Shown here one piece after another: positions 15,590 to 24,226 of a stretch of 37,491 nt of DNA (position 1 is its first letter; every line of letters starts with the position of its first letter). A model generated the notes under the pieces. That model was not told the DNA's origin and did no database searches. It worked only from the letters and a program-made list of their open reading frames with translations. This DNA comes from Bacillota bacterium. GTDB lineage: Bacteria; Bacillota; Clostridia; Lachnospirales; Lachnospiraceae. The position numbers were made by a program, and so were the translations under genes. The DNA lies in contig JAEYPA010000155.1 of assembly GCA_023411225.1 (NCBI GenBank), forward strand, positions 1-37,491, given 5' to 3'.

Positions 15590-18500
15590 GTGCCTTATTT
15601 CAATATTGTCGCACAGACAAGCGATAATACAGTAGTTACAGAATATGAGCCTGTGAAGGCACGTTCTGACAGCTACCAGAGTGAAGCTGAACTGGAAAAA
15701 GAATTCATCCGCCTTCTCTCTGAGCAGGGCTATGAGTATCTCCATATCCATACGGAAAAAGATTTGATTACTAACCTTCGCAAAAAGCTGGAAGAACTGA
15801 ACAATTATCAGTTTTCTGATAAGGAATGGGAACAGTTCTTCTCAGATGCCGTAGCTAATCCTAACGAGCATATCGTTGAAAAGAGCAGGAAGATTCAAGA
15901 GGACTTTGTTCAGGTATTAAAGCGTGATGATGGCTCTTCCAAGAACATCACCCTAATCGATAAGAAGAACATCCACAACAATCGCTTACAGGTCATCAAT
16001 CAGTATGTCATCAGTACTGATCAAGGGGCAAGGCATGACAATCGTTATGATGTGACAGTTCTTGTAAATGGTCTGCCATTGGTTCATGTAGAGTTGAAAC
16101 GTAGAGGTGTTGCGATTCGAGAAGCCTTCAATCAGATAAATCGCTATCAGCGTGATTCCTTCTGGGCAGGCTGTGGACTTTTTGAGTATGTACAGATTTT
16201 CGTTATCTCCAATGGTACAAATACTAAGTATTATTCCAACAGTACCCGTTACAATGCTATTAATGATACGAAATCCGGCAAAACCAAAAAAGAAAAGACA
16301 AGTAATAGTTTTGAATTCACATCTTTCTGGGCAGATACCAATAATCGTGTGATTCCTGATTTGATTGACTTTACAAAGACCTTCTTTGCCAAACATACCA
16401 TACTCAATATCATCACAAAATATTGCATATTCACATCTGAGAATATGCTTATGGTAATGCGCCCTTATCAGATTACCGCTACCGAGCGTATCCTAAGCAG
16501 AATTGATATTGCAAACAACTATAAAAAATACGGTAGCGTTGCAGGGGGTGGCTATATCTGGCATACCACAGGTTCCGGTAAAACCCTAACCTCTTTCAAG
16601 ACTGCTCGTATTGCGTCGCAGCTACCATATATCGATAAAGTGCTATTTGTAGTTGACCGTAAGGATTTAGATTATCAGACCATGAAGGAATATGACCGTT
16701 TTGAAAAAGGAGCTGCCAACTCTAACAGCAACACTTCTATCTTGAAGAAGCAGTTGGAAGATTCGAATGCTCATATTATTATTACCACCATTCAGAAACT
16801 GGCAACCTTTATCAAAAAGTACAAAGGCCATGAGGTTTTTACCAAGCATGTAGTGATTATCTTTGATGAATGTCATCGTAGCCAGTTTGGTGATATGCAT
16901 ACTGCCATTGTAAAGAACTTTAAGAAATATCATGTCTTCGGATTCACTGGAACACCGATATTTGCAGCTAATACCGGAGCTGTTAAAAATCCTCAGTTCT
17001 TTACTACTGAGCAGACCTTTGGAGACCAGCTTCATTCTTATACGATTGTGGATGCCATCAATGACAAGAACGTACTTCCGTTCCGTGTTGATTACATCAA
17101 GACTATGGATATTGATGCAGATATTGACGATGAACAGGTTTGGGATATTGACCGTAAAAAGGCATTTGAAGCACCTGAAAGAATCAGTCTTGTTACAAAA
17201 TATATACTGGATCATTTTGACCAGAAGACATATCGTGGAGATAAATCTTACTTCTTCAATCAGCTGACAAACATTAAGGAAGTAGCTTCTGCCGCAAATG
17301 GTAAGGTTGAGGAGATAAAGCGGAGTCAACGTATAAACGGTTTCAACTCAATATTTGCGGTTTCGTCTGTTCCAATGGCAAAGCTCTATTATGATGAGTT
17401 CCGTAAGCAGATGGCTGCTGACCCAACAAAGAAACTTAGACTTGCAGTCATATACAGCTACGGTGCAAATGAGGAAGAAACTGACGGCATTCTTGATGAG
17501 GAAAATCCGGAAGATACGTCCGCTCTTGATAAAACAGCTCGTGATTTCTTGGATGAAGCCATCATCGATTATAATACAATGTTTAAAACCAACTATTCCA
17601 CAGATGGAGATAAATTTCAGAACTATTATAAAGATGTTTCCCTTCGTATGAAAAACAAGGAGCTTGATTTACTTATTGTAGTCAATATGTTTCTTACAGG
17701 CTTTGATGCTACTACCCTCAATACCTTGTGGGTAGATAAGAACTTAAAGATGCATGGATTGATTCAGGCATTTTCTCGTACAAATCGTATTCTAAACAGC
17801 ATAAAGGCTTTCGGTAATATCGTTTGCTTTCGTAACTTACAAAAACGTGTTGACGCAGCCATTTCTCTTTTCGGTGATAGGAACGCAGGTGGTATTGTGC
17901 TCTTACGAAAGTTTCAAGACTACTATAATGGCTATGTATCTGTTGAAGATAAACCGATGCCAGGCTATCTGGATATGGTGACAGAGCTCCAGGATAAGTT
18001 CCCACTGTCCAAACCACGAATTGAAGGCGAAAATAATCAGAAGGATTTCATTTCTCTGTTTGGAGCAATTCTCCGTATAAGAAACCTGCTGTCCTCCTTT
18101 GATGAATTTGCTGGCAGGGAAATCATCAATGAGCGTGACTTGCAGGACTATCTTGGTCGTTATCAGGATCTGCGAGATGAGTGGAAAATCAAATATCCAC
18201 CCGGAACCAAAAATGATATTACAGATGATATCGTATTTGAGATTGAGCTCATCAAGCAAATTGAAATCAACATTGACTATATCCTTATGCTTGTGAAGAA
18301 ATACCACGATACTCATGGCGAAGATAAGGAAATTCTGATTACTATCAAAAAAGCCATTGATTCCAGCCCTGAGCTCCGTAGTAAAAAGCAGCTCATTGAG
18401 ACCTTTATTGCCGGAATCAATGATGTAGATGATGTGATGATAGAATGGCATGATTATGTAACGAAACAGCGTGAACAGGATTTAGTCACAATCATTACGG

Positions 18501-18823
18501 AAGAAAAACTTAAACCAGAAGAAACACGCAAGTTCTTAGAAATCGCATTCCGTGAAGGAGAAATCAAAACAGCCGGAACGGATATTGATAAGATTATGCC
18601 TCCCGTCAGCCGATTTGGTGGCGGTGGTAGAGCTAAGAAAAAGCAAGGGATTATTGACAAGTTAAAAACCTTTTTTGAGAAGTACTTCGGTGTCGGTGGA
18701 GCTGCCAAGTTTATTGAAACAGATGACACCAAAGACATCACCTATGATTTTGATTCACAGCCTACACAGATGGTGGCCGAAAGCACTATAGAGTATGATA
18801 TTCCCACAAGTGGAAACAGATAG
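15590..18823 (+). CDS. hsdR: Type I restriction endonuclease/translocase subunit
   Basis: The 1077-residue protein starts at GTG 15590, eight bases after AAAGGAGG; the ATG two bases earlier is in another frame. Features in order: PD-(D/E)xK nuclease with D154 and E168-x-K170 (HVELKRRG), a superfamily 2 helicase motor with Walker A HTTGSGKT (325-332), DECH (426-429), FTGTP and QAFSRTNRIL (motif VI), and a C-terminal helical domain that binds the methylase. It translocates unmethylated DNA and cuts at a distance. All motifs are intact, so the system should be functional. Confidence 0.96.
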   Translation: MPYFNIVAQTSDNTVVTEYEPVKARSDSYQSEAELEKEFIRLLSEQGYEYLHIHTEKDLITNLRKKLEELNNYQFSDKEWEQFFSDAVANPNEHIVEKSRKIQEDFVQVLKRDDGSSKNITLIDKKNIHNNRLQVINQYVISTDQGARHDNRYDVTVLVNGLPLVHVELKRRGVAIREAFNQINRYQRDSFWAGCGLFEYVQIFVISNGTNTKYYSNSTRYNAINDTKSGKTKKEKTSNSFEFTSFWADTNNRVIPDLIDFTKTFFAKHTILNIITKYCIFTSENMLMVMRPYQITATERILSRIDIANNYKKYGSVAGGGYIWHTTGSGKTLTSFKTARIASQLPYIDKVLFVVDRKDLDYQTMKEYDRFEKGAANSNSNTSILKKQLEDSNAHIIITTIQKLATFIKKYKGHEVFTKHVVIIFDECHRSQFGDMHTAIVKNFKKYHVFGFTGTPIFAANTGAVKNPQFFTTEQTFGDQLHSYTIVDAINDKNVLPFRVDYIKTMDIDADIDDEQVWDIDRKKAFEAPERISLVTKYILDHFDQKTYRGDKSYFFNQLTNIKEVASAANGKVEEIKRSQRINGFNSIFAVSSVPMAKLYYDEFRKQMAADPTKKLRLAVIYSYGANEEETDGILDEENPEDTSALDKTARDFLDEAIIDYNTMFKTNYSTDGDKFQNYYKDVSLRMKNKELDLLIVVNMFLTGFDATTLNTLWVDKNLKMHGLIQAFSRTNRILNSIKAFGNIVCFRNLQKRVDAAISLFGDRNAGGIVLLRKFQDYYNGYVSVEDKPMPGYLDMVTELQDKFPLSKPRIEGENNQKDFISLFGAILRIRNLLSSFDEFAGREIINERDLQDYLGRYQDLRDEWKIKYPPGTKNDITDDIVFEIELIKQIEINIDYILMLVKKYHDTHGEDKEILITIKKAIDSSPELRSKKQLIETFIAGINDVDDVMIEWHDYVTKQREQDLVTIITEEKLKPEETRKFLEIAFREGEIKTAGTDIDKIMPPVSRFGGGGRAKKKQGIIDKLKTFFEKYFGVGGAAKFIETDDTKDITYDFDSQPTQMVAESTIEYDIPTSGNR

Positions 18824-19331
18824 AAACTCTGTTCTTATGTTGTCAGACTATCATTCCTATATCGTAGAATTCTGCTCGATTAATTAGCTTTAGATTATCC
18901 GGGCTACTCTAATAACGGAATTAGGTAGCATGAAACAACGATTTAAAGATTTCATAATAAGGGCTCAAATTCTAGCGTTGAGGTACGAGGTTCATTACAT
19001 CTGCACCAACACTAGAATTTGAGCCGCAAAAAGCCGAAAACATAAGTTCCCGAATTTTTATCATACTTTTCAATATTAAATTACGGATAATAATAGGCGC
19101 TAAAACAGCTTCTTCCTCTCGATAAGCATTCCAACTGATAGACTACTCTGAATGAGATACAACCTCTTCCTTTTCACTCATTCTACGAATAAGCTCAACG
19201 ATACTTCTTTTTAGCATATAGTTTGCCCTCACAAATTCAAGTCTATTTAATTATTTATTTTCTTTATTCAACCATATTATATATGAAAATCACAAGTATT
19301 GTCTTTATGTACAATACAATATGGAACGCAC
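18824..19331. other. Intergenic region after hsdR with one large hairpin
   Basis: No convincing gene is visible. It holds the 19-bp inverted repeat at 18962-19025. There is also a 24-codon minus-strand frame (about 19217-19143, starting MLKRSIVELIRRMSE) without a good ribosome site, probably a gene remnant. The block AAATTCAAGTCTATTTAATT near 19227 recurs in variant form near 20171 and 22421 beside the integrase remnants. Confidence 0.5.
18962..19025. repeat. 19-bp inverted repeat with 26-base loop
   Basis: Arms GGCTCAAATTCTAGCGTTG (18962-18980) and CAACACTAGAATTTGAGCC (19007-19025) match at 18 of 19 pairs. No T run follows on either strand, so it is not an ordinary terminator, although it lies about 140 bases after hsdR. 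It could be a structured RNA, a terminator of unusual form, or the core of a small mobile repeat. Confidence 0.6.
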
Positions 19332-19511
19332 TCATATCATCCAAAATGTCAATATGAGCACTAACAAACCTACAATAGCTATCCCCAAACCTACTAGTTC
19401 AACAAAATCAGTCTTATTCTTTCCTTCCTTATATCTTTTTATTGCATTAACCAATATAAAAATATCTGATATTAAAAAAACAAAATACAATAGCAATTTC
19501 CACATATCCAT
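19332..19511 (-). CDS. Small two-helix membrane protein
   Basis: From the ATG at 19511 (AGAGGTGATA upstream; the GTG at 19517 lies inside the ribosome site) 59 residues encode two hydrophobic helices (about 4-22 and 36-57) separated by a Lys/Arg-rich turn (KRYKEGKNK). It starts 22 bases after the stop of the frameshifted HTH-membrane regulator, the same position as the 68-residue membrane gene next to the intact copy at 25072. The two small proteins are not clearly similar. The function is unknown; a role with the regulator is inferred from position only. Confidence 0.6.
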   Translation of the reverse strand: MDMWKLLLYFVFLISDIFILVNAIKRYKEGKNKTDFVELVGLGIAIVGLLVLILTFWMI

Positions 19512-19532
19512 TATCACCTCTACAACTGGAAT

Positions 19533-20011
19533 TCAGTTATTTGTGCCGCTTTTAATCAGAACAAACGTACGTCCAATTTTGACTCCCAACACCAATCCAA
19601 ATCCCCATACAAAAACTCCTATCGATATTGTCAGAATCTTTTGGAAGACAGTCTCTGCAAGCAGTGAGCTAAGGGTGACCGCAATCAGAATTCCAGCGAA
19701 GATCAGAATTTCTGTAAAGATAGCCATATTTTCAAGCTCAGCTTTAGACACAAGTAGCGAAACGGAGTTTCTTGTTCCTTGGGCTATCTGCTCATCGGTA
19801 TTTAAATGTCTTCCTTCTAACAGCTCTGATATTTGTATGTCAAGTGTCTCACATAATTGTTGAAAGATTGCAATATCCGGCATAGTTTTCCCATTTCCCA
19901 TCTGGAAATAGATTTTTTACTCACTCCTAGTATTTCAGCCAACTGCTCCTGCGTTAAGTCTTTCTCCTTACGGCGCATAGAGATAAACCTTCCGATTTGA
20001 TCTGTATTCAC
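19533..20011 (-). pseudogene. Frameshifted XRE regulator with membrane tail
   Basis: The reading frame starts at GTG 20011 (AAGGAGGTGACGACA upstream) and encodes an XRE helix-turn-helix almost identical to the intact gene at 25072-25551. At 19893-19897 the A run in the segment for SRWENGKTMP is one base shorter than in the intact copy, so the frame shifts after SRWE. The rest of the protein (dimer region, two hydrophobic helices) continues in the next frame to 19533. The downstream part is well preserved, so the break is recent or could be a sequencing error in a homopolymer. Confidence 0.85.
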
Positions 20012-20046
20012 TGTCGTCACCTCCTTGGTAAAATAATATAACTTTT

Positions 20047-20092
20047 AGGCCAAAATGAACAGGACAGAAAGTGAGAATTATAGTTTTGGCCT
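20047..20092. promoter_or_regulatory. Inverted repeat AGGCCAAAA in the leader of the XRE pseudogene
   Basis: Arms AGGCCAAAA (20047-20055) and TTTTGGCCT (20084-20092) are perfect and enclose the minus-strand TATAAT (20081-20076). The copy upstream of the intact gene keeps the layout with three changes. This could be an autoregulatory operator. Confidence 0.45.
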
Positions 20093-20181
20093 TAAAATTC
20101 CCAATATAGTTCTTTGGTTCTATCTCTCTCTACTGCCGTAAACCTCTCTTTTCACACTAGGATTTCCTACAAATTCAAGTT

Positions 20182-20345
20182 TACTTAATCTATCAATTTT
20201 ATTCCTCTCTTCCAACATATGCGTAAACATCAATGTAGTATCATAATTCGCATGCCTCATAATACTTTGTACAAAAACAGATGCTAAACCCTTTTCAAAA
20301 CTTCTGGTATCAAATGTATGCCGAAATACATGTGGATGAATGCCT
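20182..20345 (-). pseudogene. C-terminal remnant of a tyrosine integrase (module C)
   Basis: The minus strand reads GIHPHVFRHTFDTRSFEKG, then VFVQSIMRHANYDTTLMFTH and ERNKI, clearly homologous to residues 304-357 of the integrase at 25963. It has the H-x-x-R box, but Gly of GHAN is Arg and the catalytic Tyr (LIYTH) is Phe. Only about 55 codons remain; the N-terminal 300 are gone. It cannot be active. Confidence 0.88.
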
Positions 20346-20372
20346 TAGCCGTCTCATTATTATGGTACTTGG

Positions 20373-20410
20373 TTTTACACAGTTCCAAATGTTAAAAGTG
20401 AGTACTTTTA
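20373..20410. repeat. Module-edge repeat right of integrase remnant C
   Basis: TTTTACACAGTTCCAAATG followed by TTAAAAGTGAGTACTTTTA matches 23034-23069, which lies at the same place right of the second integrase remnant. It contains AGTGAGTA and the palindrome TAAAAGT/ACTTTTA. Likely an end of an integrative element. Confidence 0.6.
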
Positions 20411-20471
20411 GAGATTTAATAATACTCTTACACAAAATTTGTTTGACACAATAATAAATAAAGACCCACCA

Positions 20472-20712
20472 TATTCCAACAATAGCCTTTCGTATTGATG
20501 CCGCTATAACTCCAGAAACCACAGCTTTTTCCAATTCAAAAATCATAGAAAGACCTTTAGTCGTTATTTTCTACTTTGTTCATCAGCACTTGACTACAAT
20601 AATATGACAACAGACCTGCCTCATATAATATAGCTCAGTGAAATGCTACGCTCTGCATATCACATCCACTTATAGCTAAGTTGATACCACTTACATTACT
20701 TTCGTACACAAA
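20472..20712 (-). pseudogene. Degenerate DUF2513 gene (copy 1)
   Basis: The minus strand encodes, with stops and frame changes, SNVSGINLAISGCDMQSVA, then EAGLLSYY and KGLSMIFELEKAVVSGVIAA. These align one after another with the DUF2513 protein encoded at 23414-23790. The conserved LTWQGHELLDNIR middle is missing. It stands right of integrase remnant C, as the other copy stands right of remnant B. Confidence 0.72.
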
Positions 20713-20762
20713 ATACCACCCTATGTGATCTTCTTTCTTTATCTCTACAAATTGGAATCAAT

Positions 20763-21290
20763 CTATTTCATTACCTTTTTAAATCGGAAAAAGTTTTCAC
20801 CTACTTCTACTGGCATCCCACCGACTGTGTCACCTTTACTATGAGGATCTTTATGCTTTTGATTATAAAATTCTACAATATGAAACCCACATTTATTAAC
20901 ATAAAAGTGTATGTTACGTTTTTCAAAATATGGAGTGTAAGTTTCCCATATTTTTGTATTCGGGTATAGTTCTTCAACCGCTTTCCAAATTGCTTGACCC
21001 ATGCCTTTATTTTGACATCCATTCTTAACATACAATAAGTCAAGATGATTACAATTAGTTTCTTCATTAATTACAATAATTGTTCCACCAACAACATCAT
21101 TTCCTACAACAGCAAAATATGCTCTAGCACCTATTGTATGAAAGGAGCTTTCAATATCTTTCCTTGGAAGAACCGTTTCTTCCAAGGCACCATACTCTTC
21201 TTCATATCCTTTTTGGAATGCTTCCTGAATATCTGTAATGAATTGTTCTTTATCATTTTCCCCAATAGGAATTAGTTTAATAGTATCCAT
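20763..21290 (-). CDS. GNAT-family N-acetyltransferase
   Basis: The 175-residue protein has the GNAT fold with motif A (LLYVKNGCQNKGMGQAIW, about 85-102) whose Q-x-x-G-x-G/A loop binds acetyl-CoA. A C-terminal FYVNKCGFHIVEFYN segment completes the fold. The substrate cannot be deduced. It is an intact cargo gene in the middle integrative element, next to a decayed MATE efflux pump, a combination that suggests past resistance or detoxification cargo. The start ATG at 21290 has AAGGTGC upstream, a weak ribosome site. Confidence 0.82.
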   Translation of the reverse strand: MDTIKLIPIGENDKEQFITDIQEAFQKGYEEEYGALEETVLPRKDIESSFHTIGARAYFAVVGNDVVGGTIIVINEETNCNHLDLLYVKNGCQNKGMGQAIWKAVEELYPNTKIWETYTPYFEKRNIHFYVNKCGFHIVEFYNQKHKDPHSKGDTVGGMPVEVGENFFRFKKVMK

Positions 21291-21299
21291 AATGCACCT

Positions 21300-21985
21300 T
21301 CCTTATTTAAAATAACACCTTTACATTCAGAAATTCTCATTAATATAATGGAAAACACAACCACTATATCTTCATATATACCAAAGGTATACCATATTAT
21401 TCCTACTTCAAAGATTAGTGTTAATAATAAAATAATAACAGAACTTACGACAAGACTTCGCAATGTATTAATTATAAACGTACAGTTCGAACGCTTTGTA
21501 GAATAAAATATGCAGAAATTATAACATTAATTCCCACTGCAATAAAGCTCCATATAAATTTCGGCATAGTTTTTACAACATAATTAAGTGCGAAACCTAC
21601 CCTAAAATAGAATTTTAGATTTTCTTTTTCCTTCGCACCATAACTCTGTCCAAATAATGGCTGTAATCCCTCACTTGTTCCAAAGAAAACAGCTAGCGTA
21701 AATGATGCAGTATACGAAATAATTGAAAAGGCATTGATACCAATATCTCCGATTCTGTCAGCAATCATAAAATTCATACAAAATGTCATTACTGGTGATA
21801 CAAGCTGAGCTATGTCCTCTGGCAGTCCTCACCAAATATTTTTTTAAATAATGCCATTTCCAACTTTAGTATACGAATTCGAAATATACCTTTTTCCAGA
21901 GATAATGCATCAATACATTTATCATTCCAACAGTTTGTTAGACTCCTGTTGCAATAGCCACTATAATCACTTGATTTTCATTTGA
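21300..21985 (-). pseudogene. MATE-family efflux pump, C-terminal relic with several breaks
   Basis: Three frames together give IVAIATGV-stop-QTVGMI, then RIRILKLEMALFKKIF, then DIAQLVSPVMTFCMNFMIAD and FGTSEGLQPLFGQSYGAK. After a frame change TLRSLVVSSVIILLLTLIFE follows. This is the second half of a MATE Na+/H+-drug antiporter. The N-terminal portion is absent, replaced by the unrelated gene at 22021. At least one stop and two frameshifts make it non-functional. Confidence 0.85.
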
Positions 21986-22020
21986 AAACGATAACTCAGA
22001 ATTTGTGCTAGTATGCAGAT

Positions 22021-22380
22021 TTATTGATATTCCTCGATAGCATTTAGTAAATACGCTAATACTATATCCATTGCATTAATCAGTCTAAAAAATCTTGTAT
22101 AAGTTGCACTTCCACTTTTTGCATTATGAATACCCGTTGTGCTTTTATTTTTTATCGAAGTAATCTGTATAATTGCTTTCTCTAATTCATTCTTCGTATA
22201 CTCGTTTTCTTGTCTCATTAATAATGCTTTTGATATATATAAAGCCTTAAGTCTATTTGTGTTGAGTGATAACGAGGGTGAACTATCCTGCAATTTTAAA
22301 CGTACCTTCTCACAATTTACAATAAAAGATTCAACGATTTTCAAAGTATCCTGTATTTCTTTCTCTGTATAATGATTCAC
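22021..22380 (-). CDS. Hypothetical protein, 119 residues, helical
   Basis: A GTG start at 22380 is preceded by AGAGGAGATAATATA. The protein is charged and apparently all-helical, with NRLKALYISKALLMRQENE and RFFRLINAMDIVLAYLL stretches; no membrane helix or metal motif is visible and I do not recognise a family. It is cargo of the middle element, between integrase remnant B and the MATE relic. It appears intact. Confidence 0.6.
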   Translation of the reverse strand: MNHYTEKEIQDTLKIVESFIVNCEKVRLKLQDSSPSLSLNTNRLKALYISKALLMRQENEYTKNELEKAIIQITSIKNKSTTGIHNAKSGSATYTRFFRLINAMDIVLAYLLNAIEEYQ

Positions 22381-22635
22381 TATATTATCTCCTCTAATTG
22401 TTGATATTCCTGACTGATAGATTCAAGTTTATTTAATTAATCGCCTTCTTTATTTTACCATATTCTACAAACATGTTACAAGAAAGTCTATATGTACAAT
22501 ATATTTTAAATACTTGATATAGGTATTGTATTTATTTACTATATAATATTAAAAGTTCTTATATGTTAATAAATCATAATTATGTTTTAAATTAAGGTTA
22601 TATTTACTATCACAATGCCATTATTTCTTTCATTC

Positions 22636-22862
22636 AGGTAAACTACCAACTTTATTCCTCTCTTTCAACCTCTTATCCTTCAGCAAATGCGTATATATCA
22701 ATATACTAGTATAATTCGCATGTCCCAAGATTTATTACATAAAAACAGGATCTAACATCTTTTCAGAGCACCTGGTAGCAAACGTATGTCGAAATACATA
22801 TGGATGAATACCCTTTAATTCTCTTGGTGGTCTATTCTCCCTATCGTGGAATATTCAAACGT
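22636..22862 (-). pseudogene. C-terminal remnant of a tyrosine integrase (module B)
   Basis: The minus strand reads RENRPPRELKGIHPYVFRHT and onward to LILGHANYT..ILIYTHLL, ERNK, matching residues 292-357 of the integrase at 25963. Two successive stop codons (TAATAA) replace the VQSIM segment, and a frame change lies at about 22850. The H-x-x-R, GHAN and catalytic Tyr residues are still recognisable. It is inactive and its N-terminal part is lost. Confidence 0.86.
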
Positions 22863-22986
22863 GAGTTCACGCATAAAGTGCCGGATGGACGCTTAAACCT
22901 TCTTGTTATTGTGGTACTTGATTAGAAGCCAAAGAAAGAGGTTAAGATTAAAAGCAATTCATATTATTAAATAAAAAAATATATAG

Positions 22987-23023
22987 AAAAGGGTAGATGA
23001 ATATATGATTCATCTACCCTTAT
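22987..23023 (-). terminator. Perfect hairpin terminator
   Basis: Arms AAGGGTAGATGAAT (22989-23002) and ATTCATCTACCCTT (23008-23021) are perfect with a 5-base loop; TTTTC and later a T-rich tract follow on the minus strand. It lies between the DUF2513 gene and integrase remnant B and isolates the two modules. A similar hairpin (27514-27543) holds the same place next to the third integrase. Confidence 0.8.
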
Positions 23024-23033
23024 TTTACTTGCT

Positions 23034-23110
23034 TTTACACAACTTCAAATGCTAAAGTGAGTACTTTTACCAAGATAACATTTTTTTATTTTACTCACTT
23101 TTTACTCACT
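23034..23110. repeat. AGTGAGTA motif cluster (candidate integrase arm sites, module B)
   Basis: AGTGAGTA occurs once on the plus strand (23056-23063) and twice inverted as TACTCACT (23092-23099, 23103-23110), preceded by a block (23034-23069) repeated at 20373-20410. Short repeated motifs of this size at the edge of an integrase module resemble arm-type binding sites. Assignment is by position only. Confidence 0.5.
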
Positions 23111-23157
23111 TTCGTATAATATATTACGATAAAATACGATAGTTTGTCATAACCAAG

Positions 23158-23290
23158 TGTGTACTGTCAATTTTTATAACCCTTGATTTATAAGGCTATC
23201 TAAAGCTTTTCATTAAACTTCGTCGAAGAGTTTACTGTCCATTTGTAATGCGAAGTTTTTTCTGGATCCTTTGATTTATAAGGGTTTCAG
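23158..23290. repeat. Short direct repeats at the boundary of modules A and B
   Basis: CCTTGATTTATAAGG (23181-23195) and CCTTTGATTTATAAGG (23268-23283) are near-identical, each preceded by a TTACTGTC- or GTACTGTC-like block (23162-23168, 23232-23238). Between them lies the palindrome ACTTCGTCGAAG (23218-23229). The region separates the two sets of arm-like motifs and probably contains an old junction. Confidence 0.45.
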
Positions 23291-23307
23291 GCATCTGGAT
23301 TGAGATT

Positions 23308-23388
23308 TTACGCAACTTTTACGCAAATTTAAATCAACATGTTTTCCTATTTTGCAGAGATTTTTACGCAGTTACATTATTTACGCAA
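23308..23388. repeat. TTACGCAA motif cluster, left side of module A
   Basis: TTACGCAA occurs at 23308-23315, 23319-23326 and 23381-23388, with TTACGCAG at 23364-23371. The same motif clusters at 27577-27632 on the other side of the integrase module. The pairing marks the probable ends of one 4.3-kb element. Confidence 0.6.
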
Positions 23389-23413
23389 CTTTATATAAGT
23401 ATATGTTAATTCA

Positions 23414-23790
23414 TTACTGTCCAGAAATAGCCTTTTGTGTCAAAGCAACTATAACACTAGAAGCAACATCTTTTACTACATCAAGTATCATTGGAAGGCC
23501 TTTAGCCTTTATTATCTCCTTTGTTCTCTTCCAGATTGTTTCTTCTCGGATATTATCCAACAACTCATGTCCTTGCCAGGTTAACCTACTTACAATAAAA
23601 GCATTTAGTTCATCGTCAGCATAATCACCTTTATAGTATGAAATAAGACCAGCCTCGTTTAATATAGAACAGCGATATGCTATACTATCCATTTCATATC
23701 CGCTTATATTTAAGCTTGTAACACTCACATTATCCACTTGTTCTTCGACAGCAAATAATATTTTCTAATCAACTCCATATCTCTTTTCAT
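23414..23790 (-). pseudogene. DUF2513 protein gene with a one-base frameshift
   Basis: The main frame (23737-23414) encodes SVTSLNISGYEMDSIAYRC and RLTWQGHELLDNIREETIW, typical of DUF2513 proteins found in phages and integrative elements. The start, MKRDMELIRK, lies at 23790 in another frame. One more A in the AGAAAATATT run near 23764 would join them (RKILFAVEEQVDNV). Function of the family is unknown. Either a frameshift or a sequencing slip separates the two parts; a shortened product from an internal ATG at 23737 is possible. Confidence 0.72.
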
Positions 23791-23914
23791 ATATAATTTT
23801 TGTAGTAGATTGAACAATATGCGCTAATGTACTATTTTCAATATCCCTTACTTCTTGCACACAAAAAACTGTCCAATACGTTCTCCTTTCTTTATTGCTG
23901 CATATTAGGATTTA

Positions 23915-24202
23915 TTAACTTAAATCGTATGTTGTATATCCATATCTATTTAACTCAAATTGCAAATTATGAAATACTTTATCATTTCTTGATTTCGAAA
24001 ATATACCTTTGCTATCATAGATTACTCTTATATTTTTATTGAAAAATCTAAAATACGGCGGATTCGCAGTAAAATCTCTTTCAGCAACACATGTCGATGT
24101 ATTGACGTGCACACATTCAGAGAATATTATTTCATCACCATCTCTAAACATAATTCCTTATTCGTTTATTTTAGAAATAGTAGACGCTTTTTTATCCATC
24201 AT
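23915..24202 (-). pseudogene. Hypothetical gene interrupted by an in-frame stop
   Basis: A good ribosome site (TAGGAGATAAA) precedes ATG at 24202, giving MMDKKASTISKINE, then TAA at 24160-24158. The same frame continues as GIMFRDGDEIIFSE and ends at 23915 after 78 more residues. A single change such as AAA to TAA would explain it. I do not recognise the protein. Re-initiation at the ATG in GIMF is conceivable but no ribosome site is seen there. Confidence 0.5.
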
Positions 24203-24226
24203 TTTATCTCCTATACAAATTTGGAT

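Larger units (their letters stand above)
19522..20165. repeat. Direct repeat, copy 1 (HTH-membrane regulator block)
   Basis: This stretch is homologous, with scattered changes, to 25059-25690. The match covers the regulator gene, its leader (a run around GTCCTGTTCATTTTGG on the minus strand is identical) and about 90 bases further upstream. It shows that two related elements were inserted here. Confidence 0.8.

Noticed and set aside
20310..20546. A separate 78-residue membrane protein on the minus strand
   Set aside because: Its first 25 residues are the end of a decayed DUF2513 gene and its last part is the integrase remnant read in another frame.
23308..23388. CRISPR-like array from the repeated TTACGCAA units
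   Set aside because: Repeats are only eight bases with irregular spacing (3-48 bases) and no cas genes; integrase arm sites fit better.
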